Below are positions 32,555 to 43,017 of a stretch of DNA of 64,000 nucleotides, piece by piece. The DNA comes from Nannochloropsis salina CCMP1776 (Eukaryota > Sar > Eustigmatophyceae > Eustigmatales > Monodopsidaceae): assembly GCA_004565275.1 (NCBI GenBank), contig SDOX01000010.1, forward strand, positions 319,446-383,445. Direction: 5' to 3'. The position numbers and the translations under genes were made by a program. The notes under the pieces were generated by a model. That model saw only the letters and a program-made list of their open reading frames with translations. It searched no databases and had not been told where the DNA came from. How positions within the stretch are numbered: position 1 is the stretch's first letter; each line of letters opens with the position of its first letter.

Positions 32555-33290
32555 TTAGTCATCGAGTGTGCGTGACTGATGCGCACCCGTTTGAGAACTC
32601 TCAAAGTGATGAGAGCCAAGCGGATCACCACAGAATCCCGCCAGCTCGCCCGCAAGGGCGGCGTTCCCGAGCCTACCAAAAAGTAGAGGCCCAAAAAATC
32701 TTTTGACACGCAACGCCCTACAAAAAGCGAGCATACTTATGTGCAAGTGGAACTGAAGAAAGGCCCACGTCCCAAAAGAAGGCCATCAACTGCGGCACAT
32801 CACCACCACCTCCGACGAATGGCTCGTGGCCCACGAAAGCGTTTCGCGGCCATTCGGTCTCACATGTAAAAACTAGCCCGGTGACACATTCCACACGATC
32901 AGAGCGATGCAGCAGCATGTAAAATATGCTACTTGTGTGATAGGTGTCAGAAGGGCTCTATGGAAAGGCAAACCACTAAAGACGCGCGTCAAAAGAACAG
33001 ACACCTCCTGAATGGTGCAGATCCCATGGTTTGCTTCCAGGGAAACAAGAATTACTATCACACGAGGTTTTCAAGGCGAGACACACCGTCCGTAGCGCCA
33101 TACCCACGCGGCACAAGCAGATGCGGCCTAGGAATGCCCACGAAGAGGGTGCTGCCCTGCAAAAATGCCCAAACCACATTGCTTACATGGTTCCGAACAG
33201 GACGAAGAACCAACGTGCGGCGCCCGCCAAAGAAACGAGCGAGACGCCAAGGAGAACCAGTTGGAGTTGGTCAGAAGACCGTGTGTACAT
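32555..33290 (-). CDS. five-exon small membrane protein, no recognised family
   Basis: Exons 33290-33187, 33156-33108, 33007-32933, 32858-32737 and 32717-32555 join in correct phase at every junction and give 170 residues. Donors are GTAAGC, GTGGGT, GTAGCA and GTATGC. Introns are very short (30 to 100 bases), the first and last being only about 30 and 19 bases, which is below the usual limit and weakens the model. The N-terminus starts MYTRSSDQLQLVLLGVSLVS and continues as a membrane span (WFFVLFGTM). Later parts read FVGHEPFVGGGGDVPQLMA and KRFFGPLLFGRLGNAALAGE. An alternative is retained sequence or other splice sites at the two tiny introns. I do not recognise the family and propose no function. 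Confidence 0.35.
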
Positions 33291-34295
33291 GAACTAGCAA
33301 GCCCGGCACGACTGCACGTACCACCAAAACACACAAACAAGTCACCGATAAAACAAAAGGAGGACGGCAAATCACAAGAAGGAGACACGAACAGGAACGT
33401 GTTGGTGTCCAGGTGGCAGCGACGGGCGACGTCGACACTTTACCGCGGCTGGATCTGCTGCCACGTCAAAGGGCCGCTGCCGGACTCTGCGCCCGCTTTA
33501 CCCCCCGAGGCAGGGCTTACTTTGACTAGGACATGGTCGACGGCATAACATTAGACGAAACGGAGGAGGTGGTAGATAGGTTGTTGGAGGGATTGGTCGG
33601 GCTATCCCTTTGTTTGTCGTCCTCCGGTCTGTGTGCATCTCTTGAGGACACGTGTCGTTGATCTGCTGCGTGCTGCGTGTCACATCGCTTTGTAAAGTCG
33701 TCATGAAAGAAGTTTCGAGGGCAATCCCCTACAATTTAATGGTTTACGACTTCCTATGTACATTTACTTTCTTTATTTTTAGAAAAGGGCCTTTTTGGAA
33801 TGGGGGGGGTGTCGCGCTTGGAGAAATGCGCGTCCTTTTGTAAAATTACTCGAGTAGATAATGATCGACATCACCTTGTTTCCTTCACCAAATCAGCAAG
33901 GGCACATATTCCAACAGCGAAGGAATAAAAGTGCCGTACACCTATGTATGTAAACCGTACACCACACACAATCAAAACAGCCCAGCCTAAAGTAAGGTGC
34001 CAAATCGGCATCGCGGAAGTCGTCGAAGGAGCCAGTGCAAGAGTGTCCTTACCCGTGTCCGTGCCTCTTTTTGGTCAATTCTTAGTCGTCCGAGGCATAA
34101 AAAGGGCAGATGTGACTCAAAATGGTGCCATATCCCTGGTCCAGCGCCACACATATAGCTATCAGGTCAGGCCCGGCTGGAGCATCTCTAACTGCCTACC
34201 CGCTGCCTTCAAAAGAGCAATAAAAGGATGCCCCGTAGATTAGGCGGCCCTATTGCATTTATACAGAGTGTAGGACGGTATCACATACCTTATCT
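33291..34295. other. intergenic region with possible leader exons
   Basis: About 1 kb. A minus-strand frame near 33525-33450 (SPASGGKAGAESGSG, ending before GTAAAG) may be a leader exon of the preceding minus-strand gene. A plus-strand frame at 33944-34243 has no family support. Confidence 0.35.
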
Positions 34296-34937
34296 TCATC
34301 CCCACGCCTCGTCTAGGCTGTAATTAATTATCAGGGCACCACCCCTGCTGAAGCATTTCTGGAGATCTCCAAATTTATCCTCGGGCGCAGGAGCAAAGGC
34401 CGAGTTGACGAAGACGAAAAGCGCTTCGCTTTCTTTCAGCTGAAGCAAGCGACGCAGGACAGGGAACAAAGCGCGGAATGGCTCGCTTGCCTGAACGAAG
34501 AACTTGCTCTGCGTCAATCGAGGGGCGCGGCCGACAGCCATAAGTTGAAGTTTTACCCTAGCCGCATGCGCAGGTGTAGTTTGCCCAGGAGATATAGACG
34601 CTGAAGGTTGTGTCGGTTGAGCAGTAGGTGCCGAAGGGGAGGAAGCGGTGGATGCTGAAGGACGAAGAAGGTCTACCGTGCCCCCAGTGCTTGTCTCTGC
34701 GTTCATGGAGAAGTCTTCGCCTGCGGGCCCGCCAGGTCGAGATGACATGGCGGGGGTTGCCGCGGTCAATGCTGTACTTCCCGCTTGGCTTGTACGCGAG
34801 GGGATGTCGTCCTCTCTTTCAATCCTCAGTGTGGGCATGGATGGAGGCTCGTCGGAGGCCTGTGCTTGCGGCACTGACGGCGGGGAGGCTGCCGGGGCAC
34901 CTGACGATGTGGCATCCTCCTCTCTTTCCTCTTCCAT
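34296..34937 (-). CDS. ATG12: autophagy ubiquitin-like protein ATG12
   Basis: Single exon of 213 residues from the ATG at 34937; an in-frame ATG at 35036 would add 33 residues. The first ~125 residues are Ser/Pro/Ala-rich and disordered. The C-terminal ~85 residues are the ubiquitin-like fold: VKLQLMAVGRAPRLTQSKFF, then LLQLKESEALFVFVNSAFAP, then the family end CFSRGGALIINYSLDEAWG. The last residue is Gly directly before the stop, as in other ATG12 proteins, which need no proteolytic trimming. ATG7 and ATG10 attach this Gly to a Lys of ATG5, and the conjugate helps lipidate ATG8 during autophagosome growth. Head to head with LAMTOR4. Confidence 0.92.
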   Translation of the reverse strand: MEEEREEDATSSGAPAASPPSVPQAQASDEPPSMPTLRIEREDDIPSRTSQAGSTALTAATPAMSSRPGGPAGEDFSMNAETSTGGTVDLLRPSASTASSPSAPTAQPTQPSASISPGQTTPAHAARVKLQLMAVGRAPRLTQSKFFVQASEPFRALFPVLRRLLQLKESEALFVFVNSAFAPAPEDKFGDLQKCFSRGGALIINYSLDEAWG

Positions 34938-35274
34938 TTTACTGTAGTAGGCAAATAACTGATGCCGAGCAGTGTTGCTAGCAAGTTTTTCACACTGTTG
35001 TTCCTGAAAAATTTGGAAGAAAGAGCAGTAGAACATTTTGAAGGACTATGTTCCTAAAGCCTCAGTCCAGCTCAGCCGGCTTTGTTTCAAGCCGAGGTCC
35101 TTGGACACTTCTTCCGAATGTTCTCCGTTACATTTAATGCCACGTGTCTACGACGTTCAAACGTGCACTTGTGCATTCATTCGTCTTCTGATCTCTCCAC
35201 CTCGCCCTTGTCGACGTACACTCCCCCAGTCGAGTCCGACCTCCTCCCCCCACCTTACAGACCCCGTCTGGAAT
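34938..35274. promoter_or_regulatory. divergent promoter between ATG12 and LAMTOR4
   Basis: 337 bases between the two chosen ATGs. The plus-strand half ends in a pyrimidine-rich stretch and CTTACAG at 35252-35260. That could be the acceptor of a 5' UTR intron of LAMTOR4, which would move its promoter further left. Confidence 0.5.
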
Positions 35275-35568
35275 ATGCGGCCTGATTTGGAGACAGTGCC
35301 AAATCAGTTGGGCACAGCGTCACTTAGACTGGACACAGGAGCCATTCTTTCGCAAACAGGGCAAATGGATACGCCTTTGGGGTCGGAGGCTGCCCACACT
35401 CTCTATCAAATACTGCTCGACACGGGCTTAATCTTGAAAGCCCCTTTGCATCACGGGGAGGCCTTGCGTCGCATCGCGGTGCAGTTCAGGTCTTTCCAAT
35501 ACGTCATGACAGTATCGAAGGATGAGGTATTCATTGTAAAAAAGACGCCGGACGACACGCGCGGATAA
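35275..35568 (+). CDS. LAMTOR4: Ragulator complex subunit LAMTOR4
   Basis: 97 residues, the normal size. The start LETVPNQLGTASLRLDTGAILSQ is the roadblock-type beginning seen in LAMTOR4 (IPDQLG.LVL..GAVL...). The central helix ends LKAPLHHGEALRRIAVQF, and the closing strands read YVMTVSKDEVFIVKKTPDDTRG, close to the family VTVSGQRVFVVKR. LAMTOR1-5 tether Rag GTPases to the lysosome or vacuole and are needed for amino-acid activation of TORC1 in animals. A longer frame starts at 35038, but its extra N-terminus matches nothing and includes a likely intron acceptor, so the ATG at 35275 is preferred. Confidence 0.85.
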   Translation: MRPDLETVPNQLGTASLRLDTGAILSQTGQMDTPLGSEAAHTLYQILLDTGLILKAPLHHGEALRRIAVQFRSFQYVMTVSKDEVFIVKKTPDDTRG

Positions 35569-35859
35569 CAAAGTGAAAATCGGACCGTACCTCACGCGGT
35601 AGGAAAGCATGTGCCCCTGTAAGATAAGAGGCCCCTGTGCAAAACTGCACAGGTTCGACATTGCTTGTAAAATATACGCGACACGTCTCTCTATCTAGCC
35701 TTAGCGCATCCAAAAGAAATGTAAAGCAGCATCAACCTGCGCGCAACTGACGAAATCAAAGGAGGACACCTCCTGAGAGGGCATCAAGCCACACCTGCAC
35801 GTTCAGGTTGCTCAATTTCTTCGGACATCTGTTTCACTATGTACATTATTGTTGGAGTT

Positions 35860-38800
35860 TTACAAAAGTCTCCGGTCAAAATTAGCTTGGTGCGTATCGG
35901 GTAATGGCGTTGTATCATCGGCTTCCCTCCGCAAGGCCGCATCCAGTACCTCGAACAAGTGCTGTTTCTCGTACTTCCTGGTCAAAAAATCTAAACGAAA
36001 GTGTCGGATACCCATCCCTAAAAGGTCCTGCTGCCGATGCACCAACGACTGGGCGTTGGTGCTATAGACAATGGACTTACAATGCTCATGTGCCACCTCA
36101 AACTTTTCCCCTTGCTCGTTCTCGATCGACAAAGTGCGGTACCCGCACACTTTCGAGCCAGGACATTGATTTCCGTGCAATGCCGTCAAACTGCACGCTT
36201 CGGCCATGAAAAGAGGCACGTCCTTGTAGAGGATGTATTGCGGGGCGGCATGGGTCTGTCCAGAACCCGCTTGTCGACCCTCCCCCACTCCCTCATCACC
36301 GGCCGCAGGGACATCCCCGCCCACCCTTGCCATGGCCCTGGGCCATGCGCGCATGTGGGCCTCCAAATTCGCCGCGTCATCCTCGACCGAGAGGGCGATC
36401 AAGGATGCACCCAAGGACCGCGCCCACACGGCCGAGGCCTGCGAGTTGAGGGAGTACAGGGTGAAGTCCGTGGTCACGTCCACGTGGCGCCCGCTCGAAG
36501 AGGCGGGGAGGAGGCCGTATTCCTCCAAAAGACCCCAGGCGCCCAGGTTCCCCACCTCGAAACAAAGAAGGCTTCCGTCTCCCTGCCCGGCTTGCTCTTG
36601 CGCGGCCGCAAAGGCCTCCACCCACGCGCGGACAGGAGGGGCGTCCCAGGCCCGCACCACCGTCGGTAGGGCCAAGCGGACGCGCACCCGATGTCGGCGC
36701 CCGAAGGCCAACAGGCGTGCGATGCCCTCGTCCGGCTTTTTCGCGGCCAAGAACATGCGCTTGGGTTCGAAGACCACCTCTTCGACCCACGCCCGGCCTT
36801 CGCCCTCCCTTTCCCCCCAAGGGGCCAGGACTTGGTCAAGGTATTCATCGAGGAGGTCCAGGTACTCGAGCCGATCGATCTTGACGGCAAACCGCCGGTT
36901 CTCCCACCGTCCCGGGGGCAAAGGGAGCGCAGAGGGGGAGGTAGGGACGGCCAAAGCCTCCTTTTCCCCCAGACCCAACGCCCGCACTGCCCTTCCTTTC
37001 CTCTCCTCGAGGAAAGCCTCGTACGCAGGCGCCAACCTGGCCGCCACGCGGCTCTTCAGCGCCTTGAGGTCCCTCCGGGGGATGAAAGGCACCTCGAAGC
37101 CTTCTTCGCCCTCGACCCCGGCCTCCCCCAGTCCGGTCACCACCACGGTGCGCGCCCGCATCCCTAGTTCGCCATAGACGCCCAGCACCTCGCCCATGTC
37201 CCCCACCACGTCCTCCCTGCTCTTCCGCGTCGTTGATTCCCACGTGGGCCAGGCATGCGTCTCCTCCACCAGGAGATGCCCCAGCTTGCTCACCTGGACG
37301 CGCAAAGTCAACCCCCCTCGCGTGCCTTCCCCCCCCTCCTGCCCCGTCCCCTCCCTTCCTCCCTCCCTCCCTCCCTCCCTTCCTCCCTTCCTCCCCGCCC
37401 GGTCCACCTGGACATGCACGTCCACCGTCGTCCAGCTCCTTGCCTTGTAACTCTCTGGCACCACTGCCAAGGCCTGCACCCGCCGTTTCAGCCGGTTCGA
37501 GCGCGACTGAAAGACCAAATCCCCGCTTTGGATGGCGCGATGGCCGTTATGTCCTTGCTCCCACTCGCGCCGCACCTCTATCGGCACCTCCACCTCCACC
37601 GTCGCCCCCGCCATCGCCTCGAAGGCTTTGCTGCCCTGCACTTTGAACTGACGCAGGGAAAATTCCGGAAGTTCGTTCGCGTACTTCTCCTGCAGCAGGC
37701 GTTCCCGGGCGGCGTGGACGCCTCGGTCCTCAGCTCGGGCATCGCCGTGTTGGGGGGTGGTGTGAAAAGCGCGGGCAGGAGGACAGACCTTGATCCCGTC
37801 GTAACGCTCCAAATCAACCAGGGCGGAGAACTTGAAGGTCCGCCCGTCCTTGCTCACAGAGAGGACGCGGCCCGCCAAGACCCCCAAATGCCCTGCGTTG
37901 TCCAAGTCGATGACGTTTTCGTGGTACCGGCCTCGGACGAAGAAGGAGGTGGTCCGCCGGTGGAAGGAGAGGGCCAGGTCCTGTCGAAGGCCCGCGTCGG
38001 GCGTGTGCCTGGCTTGAGCAGCGGCCTGAAAGGCCTCGGGAGGGGCTTGGGATCGGAGGGTGGGGCGGGCGTAGATCTGGTCCAGGCGCCGCCGGTAAAG
38101 GGCGACCGCTGAGGCGACGTATTGGGCGTCTGTGAAAGCGAGAGGGAGTAGAGAGGAGGGAAAGGGAAAGGGGAAGCCGTGACATGCGGGCAGACGACTT
38201 GCAGCCAAGGGCGGCGGATGGACAGGGAAGCTCAGAGAGACAAGTGGGTCCACCAATGTCCGGCATGGGCCCGAGCCCCCTCACCTTTCTTCCGGCCCTC
38301 CACCTTGAGGGTGTCGATGCCCGCCTCCGCGAGCAGGTCCAAGTCGTGGCTGGTGTCCAAGTCGGCCATGGAGAACAGAAAGCCCATGCCATCCTCGCTC
38401 GTCAGCGTGTACGGCTGCCGACACGTGTAGGCGCATTCCCCGCGGTTCCCTGAGCGCGCGTCTGTCTCTCCACTGAAAAAACACAAGCCACTGTAGGAGT
38501 AACACAACGAACCGTGCACAAAAGCTTCCAACTCCGCCACTCCGGACGGCACGCCTGCTCGGATGTCTTTCATTTCCTTGGCCGTCACTTCCCGCGCAAG
38601 CACTACCCGCTGGTACCCCAATTCTGCGGCTTTGACCACGCCTTGGAGGTTGTGGACGGCCATTTGAGTGGACGCATGGATGCGCAAGGTGGGGAAGAAT
38701 TCTCTCACCAAGGCCCCGACTGCCTGGTCCTGGACGATGATGGCGTCCACCTCCAGCTCTTCCAGCGCCGAAAGAGTGTCGATGAGTGCCCCGAGCTCCT

Positions 38801-39344
38801 CTTCCTTGATGAGGACATTCACCGTGACGAGCACCTGCATGCCGAATTTGTGCGCCATGGGCACCAACTCTTTCAAGTCTTCAACACAAAAATTCTCTGC
38901 CCGTGCCCGGGCGTTGAAATTCTTCAGCCCCAGGAAAACCTGATCGGCGCCTGCATTCAAAGCTGCTAGAAACTGCTCCCGTCCGCCCGCCGGTGCCAAC
39001 ACTTGAGGGACAGGATGGTCAGGCACCGAGCGAGTGGTTGGGAGAGGTGGTTGACGGTCTGTGACAGCCTTCCCAGATAAGGCTGTCGTACCGGCTAACA
39101 AGCCAAGACGGGTAGAATGGCGTCTCTCAGAAAGAGGACGCAAGAAGGCGTGCTTGGTCCTGGCATGAATGATCCTTAAATTGCACTGTAGCAGAAGCAG
39201 TAATACGGCACAGAGACGGAAGAGGGTCGAGAAGCTCGATGGTGCTCTTGTCGCCGTAGGGCCTTGTCCACGTCCCGGCCATGGCAACATCCTGTACACC
39301 GACAAGAAAGCGAAAATGTACAGGATTTTGAGAAGGCTTGGCAT
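35860..39344 (-). CDS. peptidase U32-family protein (RlhA/YegQ-like), probably plastid-targeted
   Basis: Exons 39344-38285 and 38129-35860 (donor GTGAGG, acceptor TTTCACAG) give 1,109 residues. Residues 1-95 have an ER-signal-like hydrophobic stretch (LCAVLLLLLQCNL) followed by a basic part with AF (KHAFLRPLSER), which suits bipartite targeting to a secondary plastid. The U32 core begins VPQVLAPAGGREQFLAALNAG and has HASTQMAVHNLQG. The cysteine-bearing signature HGSLCYSYSGLCFFSGE with NRGECAYTCRQPYTL lies near residue 281. The core ends DTLKVEGRKK. The long C-terminal part fits the collagenase-like extension of large U32 proteins. In bacteria, members such as RlhA hydroxylate a 23S rRNA cytidine and others act in tRNA or ubiquinone hydroxylation; a plastid RNA-modifying role is inferred. 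A GGRE repeat interrupts residues ~610-635. Confidence 0.82.
37350..37395. repeat. CCCT/CCTT microsatellite inside the U32 coding region
   Basis: The plus strand reads repeated CCCTCCCT units. The coding (minus) strand is GGGA-rich and encodes the Gly-Gly-Arg-Glu repeat of the U32-family protein. The frame is kept. Confidence 0.85.
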
Positions 39345-39542
39345 TCTCTGCTCACGCTTAAGGCTTGTTGGCTTCACGAAATGGAACAGTTGGGTAGGGC
39401 GGCGACTTGAAGTCTGCCGGCGGACGGATCGGAACTAGGAGACCGAAGACTGGGTGAAAAGGCGCACATCGTGAGCTCAACATAACATGCTCCTTTCTCA
39501 CATTTTTTTTACGTGATAGGTATCTGTTGAAGATCTTAAGCG
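39345..39542. promoter_or_regulatory. short divergent promoter between the U32 gene and TIP41
   Basis: 198 bases between the two ATGs, so both promoters and leaders must be compact or shared. A T-rich run lies at about 39503-39511. Confidence 0.45.
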
Positions 39543-40867
39543 ATGCCAGGTGCTACTGTTGCAGAGGAAGCCGTCCTACGGGTGAGAATGTCCTCTTTCT
39601 GACCTCCTCATGGCGTTGTTCCTCGCATTTTCCCTCTTGATACTTTTCGCGACCTTATATTAACAAACCCTGCACTCTTGGACAGCGTAACGGAGCCAGT
39701 GTCAAGAAAAGTGAAGATAGTACAAGGATTGACCTAGGTGGGTGGCAAGTATGCTCGCGGGCACGGCCCATCCTGAGTGACCAAGAGAGGGAGGCGCTCA
39801 CACAGCGCATTGCGCACTTTTGGAGCGCACATTGCACGGACGCTGCTTCCATGATGATGGCGAGCCATGACACCAGTAATTACTCGGAAGTTGGCGCTGG
39901 CTGTCCCAGCACGACTGGTCAGAGCACTAGAAGTGGCATCGGTGAAGAAGGGGCCTTTGCCTCGGGCGACCACCCAGCTGGTCTGAGCAACGCAGGCCAT
40001 AATTTCATTCCACTCCCCGAAATTCTGTTTGGAAAAAGCTTTCTGGAGCTCAGACATTCTGCTATCCCAGGCAGGAGTGAGGAGGAAGTGCTTTGGGACT
40101 CGAAGGAGGAAGTGAGGAGCGGTGCCCTCCCAGCGACAACTGATTTCTGGCTCCGGTTTAACACCACGGGCGCTCTCATTTCATGGGCTGAGCGCCACGT
40201 GGACACAAATGAGAAAGGAAAGGTAGAAGTGATACGAGTGCCTGAAGCAAGTAGATGGGCGGCGGGTCATCTAGGGGCGGGTTTGCGGCAGGTCCGGTAC
40301 GACTGGGTGTTCGGGACCGACTACGAGGGAGAGCTTCTGAAGAGGGTTAGTGGGGGAAATCAGCGAGATAAGGTGGAGGCGGATCCTTGCGACACCCTAT
40401 TGGACGTGGAGGAGAGAAAGGAGCGGAGCGCAGGGCTGGAGTGGGAGGTGGCCGACGCAAGCGTCATTGACCGCTCGTTGCTGCAATGCCGGGACCAGCC
40501 GATTCTGTTCTACGACGATGTCACCTTGTACGAAGACGAACTGCACGACCACGGCGTTGTCTCGCTCAACGTCAAGGTACGCGTCATGCCCACGTGCTGG
40601 TTTGTGCTTCTGCGTTACTTTCTTCGCGTGGACGGAGTGCTCCTCCGGATCCGAGATACTAGGTATTTCCATCGCATGGGCCATGAGTGGATTGGCAAGG
40701 AAAGTAGACGGAAAGAAGTCACATTCGCACAACTTGCCGAGGAAGGATTGTCGACGAGGACATCTGAATACCGAGATGTCAATGCAGTGGTCGGTATGAT
40801 CGATTCAATCGGCCCTCCCGCCGATGTATGCTACACGCGCTTGGTCCTCCACGGTGCGCCATCATGA
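39543..40867 (+). CDS. TIP41: TIP41/TIPRL-like TOR-signalling protein
   Basis: Exons 39543-39581 (13 codons) and 39686-40867 (donor GTGAGA, phase 0) give 406 residues. Matches to TIP41/TIPRL: IDLGGWQVCSRARPIL at the start, IPLPEILFGKSFLELRH, YDWVFGTDYEGELL, and the strongest block YEDELHDHGVVSLNVKVRVM continuing FVLLRYFLRVDGVLLRIRDT near residues 293-330. The protein is longer than the human form (272) because of polar insertions near residues 60-95 and 230-260. In yeast TIP41 binds TAP42 and opposes TOR signalling; in animals TIPRL binds PP2A-family catalytic subunits. Cytosolic role by homology. The tiny first exon is inferred from phase and a clean donor. Confidence 0.92.
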
Positions 40868-41298
40868 TGTGGAAGGGAAATTGAAAGACACGTTTCACAC
40901 TGAACGAAAGTGTAAAAAAGCAAAATCTAGAGAAATTCCACGTGCTCCATGTTTTTTTGCCGCAGTTCACGCGACTTTTGGATTGTCCTGACCCCCTTTC
41001 TTGGCTTTTGACCTCGTCATAATGTAAAGGAACAAAACGCCCTGCTGCAAACACCCACAAGCACGTGACTATATCCTATTCTCTAAGCGAAACCTGCTTC
41101 ATTCAACTCAGCCAGTGCCTTTCCCCGATCCCGTCGCGCATGCATGCAAATGCAGGCATCGACCTGTTTCCTAGTCATTCCATACTTGTGCACTGTGCGT
41201 TTCCACGGCGTGATCGACTCCTTGATCATCAGCGACAGAGCAGGCCTCCCGTGCAAGACCATCTAATGGATCATTTTCCCACCCATCCAGGCATTGCC
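40868..41298. other. upstream region of the PP2C gene
   Basis: 431 bases. An in-frame upstream ATG at 41266 would add 11 residues to the phosphatase. The rest shows no supported gene. Confidence 0.4.
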
Positions 41299-43017
41299 AT
41301 GATTATGCGGAAAGCATCGACGACTGCAATACGGCTTGCTGCGCCGGTAAGCTCGGGTACGCCTGCGACTTTTTTCCGGCCGCGCTTTGCCCGTGCTTTA
41401 ACGCCTCCGTCATATTTGTCCGCCTGCTCTTTCACACGGGTAAGTCCGCTTTTGGTGCCCGTCCTGTCGTGATCGGGTCTAAAGCGTCGATACGTGAAGA
41501 TATTTCATATCTTATTGGCTGTTTGAATCTTGATTATCTCATTTTCTGATCCTTGTCGTCATGCCTGACATATTCAATCCCCTGCCCTCTCCCAGCAGCA
41601 GCGCGCCTTGTGTTCCCCTCCGTCTTCCTCTTCTTCCGTCCCACATACTGCGCCCTCATTATCATCGAGCATTCACGACCATCACGGTCCTCACTCCAGC
41701 ACGAATGGAAACTCCTCAACAGCCATCTCCCTTGCCGGTGCCGTCGCTGCTATCCTGACTCTGACCGCCCTTACTCCCTCCCGTCAAGACGCTGGCACTT
41801 TTGATGCCCGGCCGCCTGCGCGTCCCCAACGGGTAAAGTACTCTTTGTCCACATATTCGGGCAACGAATTCATCGAGGACCGGCACGAAATTCGGGAGAT
41901 CGTGGGCGGGGACATCTTTTGCGGCGTCTTTGATGGGCATGGGGGATGGCAGGTGGCCGAGTATGCCTCCGTGCACCTGAGCAAGAACCTGGAGATCGAG
42001 TTGGCGAACATGGGCCACCGCACCGAGTCGGAGCAGGTGATTAAAGCCTTGGTTCGAGCTTTCGAACGGACAGACCGGGGCGTCATCCACAAGGTGCACC
42101 ACGCCTTCGAAATTGGCTTGGGCCATGTCGCCAAGGTCGGTGCCTGCGCGCTGGCGGTGCTGATCAAGGGCCACCACCTGTACGTGGCCAACGCGGGGGA
42201 CTGCAGGGCTGTGATTGGGAAGCGGTCGCCCCCGCCCAAGGAGAAAGCGGCTGGTGGAAAGCGGGGAAAGAAAGCGGTGCCAGGCCTGGACCCAGGCGCG
42301 TCCCCTGTCAGCGGGACTGGGCGAGGCGGAGACTACTACGCCGTGGCTCTCAGCGAGGACCACAACGCCAAACTCCCCAAGGAAGCTTCGGCATTGGCAC
42401 AAGCGCACCCCGGGGAGCCCGACATTGTCAAGTGCAAGCACGCCAACGCGTGCTACGTGAAAGGCCGGCTGCAGCCCACCAGGGCTTTGGGGGACGCTTA
42501 CCTGAAGTACTCGGAATTCAACGGTCGGCCCAACCGCTCAGACTCGAGCGCAGGCCGGTATATTCCCCCGCCCTACACGCCGCCTTACATCACAGCGACG
42601 CCGGAGGTGCGTGTATACGAAGACATTTTGGACGACCCAAGTGCGGAGTTTGTCATCCTTGCCTCGGATGGCGTCTGGGACCTGTGCTCGAACGAGGAGG
42701 CCGTGCGTTTCGTGGGACAAGCCATCGCGGACGGGGACTCCATGCACGTAAGCCAGCGCTTGATCGCGCACGCCCTTCAGTGTCGCGCCAAGGACTTGGG
42801 GATGACGGTGGAGGAACTCAGGGCCCTGCCACCGGGGAGATCGCGCCGGTCCAAGCACGACGATATGACTGCCCTGGTCGTCATGCTACAGGGTGGGGCG
42901 GCGGGGGTGGAGCCGGAATGCGCGGCAGCCAATCCACAGGACGGCAAGGTAGACACCAGCATCGATCCGACCATACCACCGGAAGAGTGGGGAGAGGGGG
43001 GAACCGCGATGGGGTAA
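41299..43017 (+). CDS. PP2C-type protein phosphatase, pyruvate dehydrogenase phosphatase-like
   Basis: Exons 41299-41439 and 41596-43017 (donor GTAAGT, acceptor CTCCCAG, phase 0) give 520 residues. The N-terminus MIMRKASTTAIRLAAP is Arg/Ser/Ala-rich like a mitochondrial presequence. PP2C metal-binding motifs are present: EDRHEI, FDGHGGWQ near residue 158, ANAGDCRAVIG, LSEDHNAKLPKEA, ASDGVWDLCSNEEA near 404 and DDMTALVV near the end. The stretch GRLQPTRALGDAYLKYSEF with PPYTPPYITATPEVRVYE is the pattern of PDP-type phosphatases, which reactivate mitochondrial pyruvate dehydrogenase by dephosphorylating its E1 alpha subunit. PP2C membership is firm; the PDP link is likely but not certain, since plant-type PP2Cs can share part of it. 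Confidence 0.88.

Noticed and set aside
35038-35274. N-terminal extension of LAMTOR4 from the ATG at 35038
   Set aside because: The extra residues match nothing and include a probable intron acceptor; the family length fits the later ATG.
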